In this document: piece by piece, positions 11,801 to 23,800 of the stretch | How the letters are laid out: each line of letters opens with the position of its first letter | Position numbering within the stretch: position 1 is the stretch's first letter | Assembly: GCA_036583965.1 (NCBI GenBank) | Contig: JAZBQD010000027.1 | Span: 5,040,187 to 5,104,186, forward strand | Source: Prunella strophiata | Taxonomy: Eukaryota > Chordata > Aves > Passeriformes > Prunellidae | DNA: 64,000 nt | Direction: 5' to 3' | Notes under the pieces: generated by a model | Databases searched by the model: none | What the model saw: only the letters and a program-made list of their open reading frames with translations | What the model was told of the DNA's origin: nothing | Translations under genes and position numbers: made by a program

Positions 11801-14800
11801 ACCTGTGCCTTGTGTCCAGCCTAGCTAATGCTGGGATCTGACCTGTGCCTTGTGTCCAGCCTGGCTAATGCTGGGATCTGACCTGTGCCTTGTGTCCAGC
11901 CTAGCTAATGCTGGGATCTGACCTGTGCCTTGTGTCCAGCCTGGCTAATGCTGGGATCTGACCTGTGCCTTGTGTCCAGCCTAGCTAATGCTGGGATCTG
12001 ACCTGTGCCTTGTGTCCAGCCTAGCTAATGCTGGGATCTGACCTGTGCCTTGTGTCCAGCCTGGCTAATGCTGGGATCTGACCTGCTCCCTGTGTCCAGC
12101 CTGGCTAATGCTGGGATCTGACCTGTGCCTTGTGTCCAGCCTGGCTAATGCTGGGATCTGACCTGTGCCTTGTGTCCAGCCTAGCTAATGCTGGGATCTC
12201 ACCTGCTCCTTGTGTCCAGCCTGGCTGGTGCTGGGATCTGACCTGTGCCTTGTGTCCAGCCTGGCTAATGCTGGGATCTGACCTGTGCCTTGTGTCCAGC
12301 CTGGCTAATGCTGGGATCTGACCTGTGCCTTGTGTCCAGCCTAGCTAATGCTGGGATCTGACCTGCTCCCTGTGTCCAGCCTGGTTAGTGCTGGGATCTG
12401 ACCTGCTCCCTGTGTCCAGCCTGGCTGGTGCTGGGATCTGACCTGTGCCTTGTGTCCAGCCTGGCTAGTGCTGGGATCTCACCTGCTCCCTGTGTCCAGC
12501 CTGGCTAGTGCTGGGATCTGACCTGCTCCTTGTGTCCAGCCTGGCTGGTGCTGGGATCTGACCTGTGCCTTGTGTCCAGCCTGGCTAATGCTGGGATCTC
12601 ACCTGCTCCTTGTGTCCAGCCTGGCTAATGCTGGGATCTGACCTGCTCCTGGGGTGCGGCAGCTTTCTGTAGTGAAAATGAGCTCTCACCACCCCTCCTG
12701 CCTGCCTCAGACAGGGTCTGCAGTGGGGGGGTTTCCTTCCCATTTTCCCTGGATTTGGGCTGGGTTTTTTTTACAATCTCGAGGCTGAGCTCGCACCTAT
12801 AATTGGAATTTTTTGGCTACAAACTGAAGCAGGGGGATGCACTGCAGCAGCTCTGACTTGCTGGTGAGCACGACCTGCCCAGCACAGCTGGGATGCTGGC
12901 ATCCCATGGCATTCCCAGCAGGTGAAAAAGCCCACAGCCAGTCCCTCCTACCTGACATGGATTTCCTTCTGTGCCCCACTCCTGTCCCAGCTCCCACCCA
13001 CACAGCTGTCATCATCATACCTGGGTCCCCTGGTCCAGCACTGCCTGATGCCCACCATGGCGAGTGGCTGCTGGCATCTCCTTCCTTCCAGAGCACAGCC
13101 TTGCTGTGAGGGTGTCCCAAGCCTTGGCTTTGCTGATTTACCTATTTCTAGTAACTCTAAGGTGGGAAATGCCCCTTTGTCACCCCATGGGTAGCTGGCA
13201 TTGCTGTGTCCCCAGGCAGGTGGCTATTTCCTGTCCCAGGCAGTGTTTTTGACTCAGCCTCGAGGTTGGTTGTTTGGGGTTGTGTTTTTTGCCCTTTTTT
13301 TTGTTTTTTTAAAGTGAAAAAAAGGCAGGGCAGGCTGAGGAAGGGGGCAGGGCACTTCCTCGAAGCACTCTGGTTTGGGGTGGGCAGATAAGGGTGCTGT
13401 GTCACACTTGGCTCCTCTGCCCTGCCAAGCCCAGCAGAGCATCCTCCTTGCCCTCCTGCTCTGCCTATCCCTCACTGGGTGCTCATCCTGTTTTTTGGGG
13501 GAAGCCCCATTGGGGTGAGGCAGCCTCTAGTGCAGAACCCCCACATCTCCCTGCCCACGAGAGAGGCTCACAGCAGGAAGGAGGGAGAGGTGCTTTTCTC
13601 CCCCTTGGCTCCTTTCTGCCGGAGAGCTGTGCAGCTGATGGGGTGTAAATCACACCCAGCCTCCCTGTGCCCATCTGCCAGCAGAATGGTGGGGAGGGGT
13701 CATGGCTGGTGACAGCTTGGGGTGACTTTCCATCACAGCTTCAGCCTCTCTGGTGTCCCTGTGGCTCTGGGGGAGTGCCTGTTTCTCCCTGAGGAACAGA
13801 ACCTGGGTCTGCCTCTTGGTGCTGGAAACACTTTGGCTGTTGGGGTCTTCCTGTGCAAGGAGTGAACCAGGAGGTGGCTCTGGTTCTGTGAGACCCTGTT
13901 GGGGTCTGGTTTGGGGCAGGGACAGCCACGCTTTGAAATGCTTGGTCTCATCAGGGGGGCTGTTGGCAGGGATGTGCTTTGTGGGATATGGTTGGGGATG
14001 GAGGTGGGGAGCTCACAAGGCAGCAAATGCTGCTTCACATTGCATATGGGTCCCTTTAGCCCAGCTCCAGCACAGTTTTCCATGGAAACCCCAAAACAGA
14101 TGGTTTTGTTTTATCCTGGGTATTACAGCACCAATAACACCCAGGTGCTTCACACCTTTGCCAGTCTCCACTGGAGACAAGGTCCAGGCTGAGGCTCCCA
14201 GGGCTCATTTCATCGTTAAAAGCAGATTTTGCTTGTCCCAGAGCCCTTCAGGGTGTTGTGGCACGTCCTGACAGCTTGTCCGTCCTTACCTGCAGTCATC
14301 AAGGAGTTTTCAACATGACTTATATAAAGCCTTTGTACTTGGATTGCTCCACCATGCTGCACAATGGCTCCTTTGTCATCCTGCCAGCTAATTAATTTTA
14401 ACTTTTACCGTTGCTCCAGCGCGGTGCATCGTCCGCCTGCTCCATTTGAAGCTTCCCCCCCAACCTTAAGTGTTTTCCAAGCAGTTTGACTTGTTGCTGC
14501 TGAGCACTGGAGAAAACAGCTGGCCCCGCTGGTGCTCATCTTCTGGAGAAGGAGCTGCCCTCACGCTGCTGCAGGAGCTGGGGATGAGGGAGGAAAAGCC
14601 ATTAGGAGGCTCAGGTTTTCTCCAGTGGCTTGTTTCTCCTGGCTGGCAGCTGAAGGTCCCCACGGAGAACATCCTCTGATGAAAATAACAGGCTCTGGCT
14701 CCCTGGCTGGTGATTGGCACCACGAGGATCTCACAGCCAGAGGTGAAAGCTTTGGCTGCATCTTCAGGACAAAACCCCTCATGCCTGGGGATGTCTGAGC

Positions 14801-17800
14801 ATGGGGGACTTGACAGTGGTGATTTTTGGAGAGTTGGGCTTTGTTTGGTTGTGCTCTGGAAGCTGGGTGATTTTCTCTTGCATCTCCAGTACAGCATTCC
14901 TGGTGTGGCAGGGACCTTACCTCTGGTACCTCCAGAGCATTCACAGGGGAGCTGAGCATCTCCTTAGAGCTGCCTGGAGAAGGACCAGGAGAGATGTGAC
15001 CCCAGCTTGGGATGAGCCAGGGTATTGTCTTTTCTGGGTAGGAGGGATGGAGATGGCCACATGCATAAACATCAGCTGAACATGCAGCCTGGGGTTTGTG
15101 TGAGCTGTGGCAGGGGGAGTTCCCCTCTGCTCGGGATGGGGACAGTGGCAGGTCAGGGAATATGGAATTGCTGCCTTTGTGTTTAATCTGGTTATAAGGA
15201 TGGCTATTAGAGATAATGAATTTTGCCTGTCCCCACTGTTGTAATACAAGAACCCAACCGTCTTTCAACGCCGCGAAGGTCACTCCTCTTTATTTCTGGT
15301 TGTAAATATTGCTGGTTACAGATGTTTGGGGTTGATGGACATGGCTAATTAAGTTTCTCCTGTCAGCTGGTTGGCAGGGTGCAGGGGTGCTGGCATGGAG
15401 GTGAGGTCAGAGGGCAGCATCACAGCCGGGCAGCAGTACCAGCAGCCACTTAGTGTGGTGTAAGCCCATCTCACTGCAGCCCCTCAGTGAGAGCAAAGCT
15501 GGCCTTGCACTGAGCCTTGCCCCTCTCTTTATTACAAATTTGGAGCAGGCTGGTGGGAAGACGGTGATTTTTGGGAGCAAGTTTCCATTTTGCTGCTCTC
15601 ATTTGAGGGGAATTCAAATGAGGACACCTGCTGTCCCCAACCTGACCTGAGTGTGGGAAGAAGGGTGCAAAAACCCTTCTAATTTTTGCCATCAAGTATG
15701 TTTTACACCAGCACCAGCAGAGGCTTTTTCTTTCACACCGAGACTAACATGGAAATGACAATGTGCTGGCCAGCAGAGCCAGTACCCCACATCAAATCAG
15801 CACCAGGAGAGGGGCTGGGGGCCCCTTTTTGTGGGGCACGGGGCTGGTTGCTCCCCGGTGCTGATGCTGGCAGGCAGGAGCCGTCCGCGTGCGCTGCCTG
15901 TGCGCCTGGAACGCAGCACGTGCTGCTCTGCTCCCCGGCTCCCCCCGCGCGCCTGATTTATGCCGCTCCACATTTTCTCCTCCTTTACATGCCTCTTTCT
16001 CCTCTCCCTCCTTTTTTTTTTTTTTTTTTTTTTTTTTCCTTCCCTTGTGCTGCCTGTGCATTGCCTTGCTCCTTTTTTTTTTTTTTTCCCGTTATTGCTC
16101 ACAGGCCTCCCTGCAAGATTTAGGGCTCCCTGCCTGGTGTGCAGTCTGAGTGGGGTTTTATCCTCCCAGAGGAGGGAACTGTGATCCCCATCACCCCACT
16201 GGGACATGATCCTTGCATGTAGAAGGGGCTGTTTTTATTATTCTGCTTTATGGCCGCGGAGCACAAGTCGTGCATCCTTGTTCTGGATGCTCCTGGCCGT
16301 GGATGGCAGCAGAACTGGTGAGGTGGCCACGGGTGCCCATGGCCTCCATCCCGGCGTGGCTGCGCCGGCCATCTGTCCCCTCCTGTGCGGCGCCGGGCTG
16401 CCGGCTGCTTGCCGAGGCACCAGGGCTTGCCCAGCGTCTGCGAGGCCACCAGTGGAAAAAAAAAAAAAATTACAAAGGAAAAAAAGTTCCATTTTTGCTT
16501 TGTTTGCCCCCATTTCACATGCGTAGCCTCACTTTTTGTTGCCTTTTGGGGAGGGGCTTTTTTTTTTTTTTTTTTTACTCCCCTGCTGCTGTGCCAGGCG
16601 CATCAAAAGTTTGCTGGGTCTTGTGTGCGTGTGCGGATGCCGAATAATTTTATTAGCTGCCTGGAAGGGAGCCAGCACGGCGTGCACCGTGCAGGAGGTG
16701 GCTGCTGGGGTGCCTTCCCTTTGCTTCCCCTTCCCAGCTGCCCCCCCTTCGCCTCCACTGGTCTCCTGTGGGTTGCATCATCACCCTTACCCCTTCATTT
16801 TATTTTTATACATATTTCTTAGGGAGGTTTTTGGTTTGGTTTTTTTTTTTTTTTGCTCCTTAAAGGGTTAAAACCGATGGGGAAGTTCAGCTAGCACTTG
16901 CAAGATATGGTTGCCTTAGCAACAGGCCTCCTAATCTGGTAGGTGACCTGAGAGACTGTGGAAGATGCAGGGGTTGGTTTGGCATTTCATTATTTCATGA
17001 GGCTGCGGCTCTCCAGCTGGTTCCCTTCCCAGCACCGCCACCGCCGCTGCTCCCCCCGCCGCCGCCCCCGGCATTCCTTGGCAAAGCCCCGGAGGGGCCA
17101 GCAGCACCGTCCCCTCCCTGGGCACTGCTGGGTCCTGGGAGCTCTTGCTCAGAAAGGGGGAGAGGGCTTCCCGCAGCCCAGGTGATAATTATTCAACTTT
17201 AGGATTGTAAAGATGGTTTCCTACCTTGCCTTTCCTCCTTTGAAAGGATTTGCCGTGGTGGCCCCAGGTGAAATAATCCATGTGGCTCCAGAGCTAAAGG
17301 TGTGCTCATTGGTACTTCCAAACCCTGTGTTTTGGGATCTGTGGCTCTGGTAACAAACAGATGGGGCATGAACAAGGAAGCACAGTGGTTGGAAAAGGTG
17401 GTGGAGTTCAGATGCAGCATCCAACCAGTGTTTTGGGGAAGGTTAGTGGGCTTTGGGAGGAGTGTGGCAGCATTATTCCAGCTGCTTTAGGCTCATCTGG
17501 GCTCACTGGGCCAAGGAGCACTAACCAGCACATCGCCAGGGATGGATAGACCAAGACCTGGGCATTTAGGTGCCACAGCCATGGGTGCCTTGTAGGTTTT
17601 TTTTTTTTGGAAGCATCCTCAAGTTGGCATTTCCCAGTGCTGTCCCTTTTCCCTTGCTGTAGTGACCACCCCGTGCAAAGCATTGGTGATCACCCGCTCA
17701 TCCTTGCCAGTGGTGGAGCCATCTAAATTAAGAAACTGCATCCCAAATCTTCCCTGCCTGATTTGGCCTCACTAAATCTCCGTGCACCATTGGATGGGGG

Positions 17801-20800
17801 CTCAAACTTCTGCCTGCACAGTCCCACATGGGGTTTGAGTGGATGTTGGTCACACCCAACAGTGCCCCTTGGCACAGAACTGTTGCATCCTGGTCCAAAT
17901 CATCATTGAGCTCCTTGCCAGGATGGCCAAGCCACTCTCTGTGCCCAACCCCGGGATGTTTTCCCCCTTGCTGGATGCTGAGTGGTTATGGAGTGTGGCT
18001 CTGCCCTTGGCACCCAGCCAGGATGGCTGGGCAAGGAGACCCAGAGGGAAGGAGGGTGTCCAAAGGGCTGGGGCCGAACTCCCCTTGGGTATCCATGGAA
18101 TAAAAGGGCCAGAATAGCGCCAGGGGGCATCCCATTCCCGCAGATCCCAGCCTGCAGACCTCTTTTGTTTTTTCCCCCTCCCACTACTCCACGGCGTCGA
18201 TGGCAGCTGCCTGCGGATGGACGCCGGGGAGAGCCGCCTTTGTTTACCCGCCTCTCCGGCAGAGTGAGGGCGGGGATGCTCTTGGATCGAGGTGCTGATC
18301 TGTCATCTCCAGGTTTTATGCATCCCCAGACAAGAAATCAGTGGTGCAAAGCACAGACTTTTTGTTACTTATCGCCGAGCTCTGTGCAGAGCGCGGCTGC
18401 TGAAAGCAATCTGGTGTCTGCGATGCCCAGATTTATGGTTTCCCAGCCTCGTTTGAGGTGTTGGCTTCCACTGGGAAGTGGAAAACCTGGTTTGAGCCAT
18501 CGGAGTGGGATGAGAGGACCATGGTGTGTAGTGACACTGGACTCCAGGTCTGATCCCCAAGCTGGCAAATGGCCCCAGAGCCTGTCATCACCCTGGGTGG
18601 GACAGCTCTCCCTTGCTCCATCTTATCTGATGGAAAGAGGAGGACCAATGTCCCAGGAAGCTGAAACAGCTCTGCTTTCCCTCTGGGTCTTCTCCACTCA
18701 GGATTGGGATGGCAGAGGCGAAGGCTGGAGGGAGTCAAAGGGAGGAAATCCAGGCGAGCCAGCAGAATCCCTAGAAAGCCCTTTTTTTGATCACTTCATC
18801 CCTTTTTTTTCCCCCCGTATCTCTGCTTTGTGAAGCTTTCCAGGATTTGTCCCTCTCGGCGGGGATTTCGGGCGGTCAGCCGGGTCCCCAGGCAGGGACA
18901 GACGGACAGGCTGTGCCAATCAGCCGGCACGCGCCGTCCTTCCGTGGAGCAGCGCCGTGCTCCGCTGCCAGGGGCTCAAGCACTGGATTATACATTGGGT
19001 TTTTTTTGTTTTTTTTTTTTTTTTTAAAAGAAAATCAAAAATTCCCAGGGAAAATATATTTAAAAAAATAAAAAAAAAGCCGTCTCCCCCCCGCCTCCGC
19101 CCTGCTGAGAAGCAGCTCTGCGATGGCGGCTGGAAAGCAGAGCCGTAAGTGTTGCGCGTGCCATCTGCTCCGCTTGGAGCCCGCGCAGCCTCGCGGGGAA
19201 GGGGGGGCAGAGCTTGGCACGGCTAAAAACAGGGTCCCCCTGCCCTGAGTTCCTCCCCTCTGGGCTCCTCTGGGTGAGCTTGAAGCCCAGGCTGGCACGC
19301 TGGAGCCCCCACTTGTGCTGCATGGATGCAGGATGCGCACCTCTCCCTGTGTGGGGCATCCAGAGGTGAAGGTGGTTGTGGGGTGGGATGGGTTGTGTGG
19401 GAGGGAATGGGCAGGTTTTGGTGGGTTTCAGGAAGCTGCAGCTCTGCCTGAGGTGGAAGCACCTGCTGGCACAGGGTGCTCTGTAGCACAGGGGACCTCG
19501 GGTGTTTGCTGTCATGAGAGAAGCTCAGCAGGACACATCTGGTCCTCTCAAGAGGGATACCAAAGGAAAGCTCCTTCCCCAATAAGGAAAAAGTGTATGC
19601 TGTCTCTAAAAAGAAAGAAATGTGTCTATTTGTGGGTTTGCTATGGGAGCATCTCTGGGTTCCCACACAAGTTCCTCTGCTGCCTCTTCAGCTGGCGCTA
19701 CCAGAGCAGTTGGGTTTCTCTCTGCTTTACCAATTTTTACAAAACTGTTATTTTTTTGAGACCCCCCCCAGTGGGTCAAGCCAATAGACAGAGATGGGAT
19801 GCAGAGGGAACCCAGGCTTTCTCCCTCAAAAGGCAGCCATGTCCTCAGCAGCTGTGTCTGGGGCTCATGCTGGGTTGTGGGTGGTTGGCTTGTCTAGGGG
19901 GTAGCCAAGAGATGAATATTCCCAGGGTGTGTGATACCCAATCTGGGAGATCAGTTTTGACTGCAAGGACAGCAACTGTGGAGCCCTGAACTACCCCTTG
20001 GCTTGGCTCTACCACAGCAGTTTTGGTCTGTGGATGTTTGTCATATATGGGTTTTATATATATATATATATATATATTTGATTAGCTGATTGAGATTAAA
20101 CCACATTAAGTACCATATATCTTGCTTACACCTCTGTCCCAGTGGGATGGGGAAGAGAATGGGGGGCAGAAGGGGAAAGTAAGACCCATGGATTGCAATA
20201 AGAGTAGTTTATTAATTGAAATAAAATACAATAATAGGAATGAAAAGGGACATGATAGAAAGAGAGAAGTAAAACATAAAACAGATAACTGATGCACTAT
20301 GTAATTCCTCATCAGCCTACTGACTAATGCCCAGCCTGTCCCTGGGCTTCCTGGCCAAATTCCCCCAGTTTATAACACTGGACATAACGTTCTGTGGTAT
20401 GGAGTAACCCTTTGGCCAGTTTGTGTCTGCTCTCCTGGCCATTCTCCCTCCTGGTTTCTTGTGCAGCTCCTCACTGGCAGAACATGGGAAGCTGAAAAGT
20501 CCTTGACTTGGAGTAAGCACTACTTAGCAACAGCAAAAACACCAGTGTGTTATCAACGTTGTTCTCATACTGAATCCATAACACAGCACTGTACCAGCTA
20601 CTAGGAGGAAAATTAACTCTATCCCAGACAAAACCAGGACAATGTAATATTTTTTTTTATATTAGTGAAGGTTTGCTTGCAGATCTTGGGAACTTGGAGA
20701 GGATGCCTGGTGCTTTCCCCCCCTCTCTTCCCATGCAAATGCAGTTGCTCCTCTTCTCCTGCTGATAGAAAAGGCAGCGGTGGTGTGAGTGGGTTGAGCT

Positions 20801-23800
20801 TGTGGAGAAGGAATAATGCTCTCCAAACAAAACCAGAGGGCTTGTGAGGAGAAATGGAAACCTGAGGGAGGGTAGAAATATCTGAGGAGGGGGCTGCAGA
20901 AGGCTTTTGGTCTTGCTGGGCTTTGGGACAGGGTGGAAGGATCCCAACTCAGTGTTTTCCCACACTTGTTCCCAGCTAGGTGAGCATGGTCAGACCTTCA
21001 CAGGGGTTTCTGGGGTTCAGCACTGGCTGTAGTTCAACCTTGTTAGAGCCCAGCCCTGTACTGGGGAACCTCTTGGGAGCTCCAGTTCAACCCCATGGCG
21101 ATGAGTTCAGAATCCTCCTCACCAAACCCTGGCCTCCAGGAAGCACTGCCATGCCCACGGCCTTCAGCCACCCCACCTCACCAGGTGCCACTTGCAGGAG
21201 GTGGCCTGAGCCCACCTGGGTGCCAGGTGCCCCCCCAAAGCCACTCTGTCACTCTTCAGCTGGACAGGAGAGAGGAAATGCCACAAAAGGCCCATGGGTC
21301 GGATAAGGACTGGGAAACATCACCCACAGGCAAAACTGACTCAACTTGAGTAAAAATTAATTTATTGCCAATCAAATCAGAAAATGATAATGAGAAATAC
21401 AAATCTTAAAAGGTCTTCCCCCTACCCCACCCTTCTTTCTGGGCCCAACTTCACTCCTGGTTTTCTCTCCCTCCTTCCTGCCAGCAATGAAGAGGGACAG
21501 GGAACGGGGGACTGTGGTCAGTTCATCACAGTTGTCTCTGCTGCTCCTTCCTCCTCAGGGAAGGACTCCTTCCACTCTTCCTCTGCTCCAGCATGAAGGT
21601 TCTTCCCATGGGAGACAGTCTTCCATAAAATTGTCCAACATTGTCCTTCTCCCAGGCTGCAGTTCTTCCCAAACTGCTCCAGTGTGGGTCCCTTCCATGG
21701 GTCACAGCCTCCTTTGGGCATCCCCCTGCTCCAGCCTAGGGTTCCCCATGGGCTGCAGGGGGATCTCAGCTCCACCATGGAGCTCCATGGGCTGCAGGAC
21801 CACAGCTCACAGCCTCACCATGGTCTGCACCACAGGCTGCAGGGGAATCTCTGCTCTGGTGCCTGGAGCACCTCCTCCCCCTCCTTCCCCACTGACCTTG
21901 GGGTCTGCAGGGTTGTTGTTTTCATGTTCTCACTCCTCTCTTCTCTGTCTGCAGTTGCTCCTGCACAATAAGTTTTCTCCCTTCTTAAATACATTATTCT
22001 AGAGCCCAATACATTGCAAGTAGCTCAAAGTGCTGCACTTCGGTGGCTACCCCTGAGCCCAGCGTTCAGAAATTCATTAATTGGGCTGGAACAATTATTT
22101 TTGGCTTTTGCAGAGGGAAAGGCTATAAATAATCACCCTGCGAGCTTGTGCGGTGACTTTGCAGCCTCTGTTGGGGGGGGGGGGTTGTGTGGGTTTTTTT
22201 TTCCTTGCTGCTGTCCGACTGGCTTTTTCTTGGCAGCTGAGAGTGGGAGACTTATCTGCAGAAAATGGCATTTGAGTTGATTAAAGAAACTCCTGCCATT
22301 GGCCCAAAGTGCCAAACTTTCTGCAGAAACGGTTGCGCTTTCTGAGAAACAGCCCCGGGGACCTGCTGGGTGCTGGGGACAGGAGGAGGGAGGATGGAGG
22401 AAGGCTTCCCCAGGCTCAGGGAAGGCAAACAAAGCACAAGACAAAGGATTTGGGAATCTTACCAAGGTGGGATCGTACCAAGGAGGCATTGCCAGGCAGA
22501 GGGGCAGGGGTGGTGGGCACACTTCTGTGCTTGTGCTGCTCCAGCAGCAGCAGCTTGCACTGCCCTCACACTGACGGGTTTGGTCCTTGGGGAGCTGAGT
22601 TTCAGCCAGAGACTGATCCAGAGGTGGAAGCCTCTGCATCCCAGCACCTGCCCCTCAAGCTCACCCATCCAATACCCTTGGGAGCCAAACCACAACAGCC
22701 TTAGCAGAAGCAAACAGCATCTAGTACACCTTCTTTTGTAAGCCCTCTGTCGCATCTAAAATAAATTTGCATGTAAATTGACAGGCTGATTTTAATGTCT
22801 CCTGGCTATAGAGCACTGAAGGCCCAGGCTTGCCTTGTAGGTGGGCATGTGGCATGGTCCCCACACTTGCTGGGCTCTGGTGTGGTGGCACAGAGCTATT
22901 CCAGGGTGGAGGTGGCAGAGGCATGGGGTGACTGCTTGCAGGGAAGCAGAAACTTAGTATTTCCTTAAAAAAAAATATTAAAATTTAAAGGATTGAAAGT
23001 TACTGAGAGGCTGGTGGCTAAGAATGGCCAACACAGGACAGCAAGCTGGGTTTTCCTGTAGGGAAGCTGCTCTGTGCCAGGCTGCTGGACTCCCAGGGCC
23101 CATGCAATGCCCTGGGTTTGCAGGAGCACATCCCACATCTCTTCCCTTGCCTGGCAGCAATCAAAACACATTCCCATCCTCGGCTGCCAGAGACAACAGC
23201 CACGAGCCACTGATGTCTTGGAGAGTGTCACTGTGGCCAGAGCACCCCTTGGTACCTGGATTTGAGGAGCACTGCTGGAGCTGGAGCCAGTGTGAGGATC
23301 TGTTAGGAGCATTTCGGGAAGGGCTGCCTGGAGCAGAGCATCTCCCGAGCAGTCTCGCCGTGGCAGCTTTCCTTCGTCATCCATTATTTATTTGATCCTC
23401 TGCAAAACAAATTCGCTCCTCGGCACTGATTCTGATGACGGTGCTCATTTTACAAAAGAGGTAAAAGGAGCTGGTTTTGTTCCCAGTCTGAAAGACTTGA
23501 GCAAAAAAGGTGTTTCCTGCCGCCTTCTCTCCTGTATCAGTGAGATAAATCTGCAGAGTTTTAGAGTGGTGGTGAAAATTTTGGAATCTCAAGTAGCAAA
23601 ACATCCAGCAGTGCTTTCCCTGTTGGTCCCCATCTTTCCTGGACTTCCAAGGGTGTTTGCTGTGGCAGGACTGGGGGAACCAGGATGCTCAACTCACTTC
23701 ATAGCTCACAGCTGAAGGTTTCTTGAGGGCATGGCTGTGTGTCCAGGGAAAAGGGGCTTCCAAAGGTGCATCTATCCCTGTGTGTGCTACTTGGAGGGCA

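Noticed and set aside
10131..12650. Regular direct repeats resembling a CRISPR array
   Set aside because: Units are contiguous 40-bp tandem copies with no unique spacers, in an intron of a vertebrate gene. It is a minisatellite.
20642..21329. Provirus spanning the two LTRs
   Set aside because: The two LTRs are of different types, and the roughly 0.7-kb spacer shows no retroviral gene motif.
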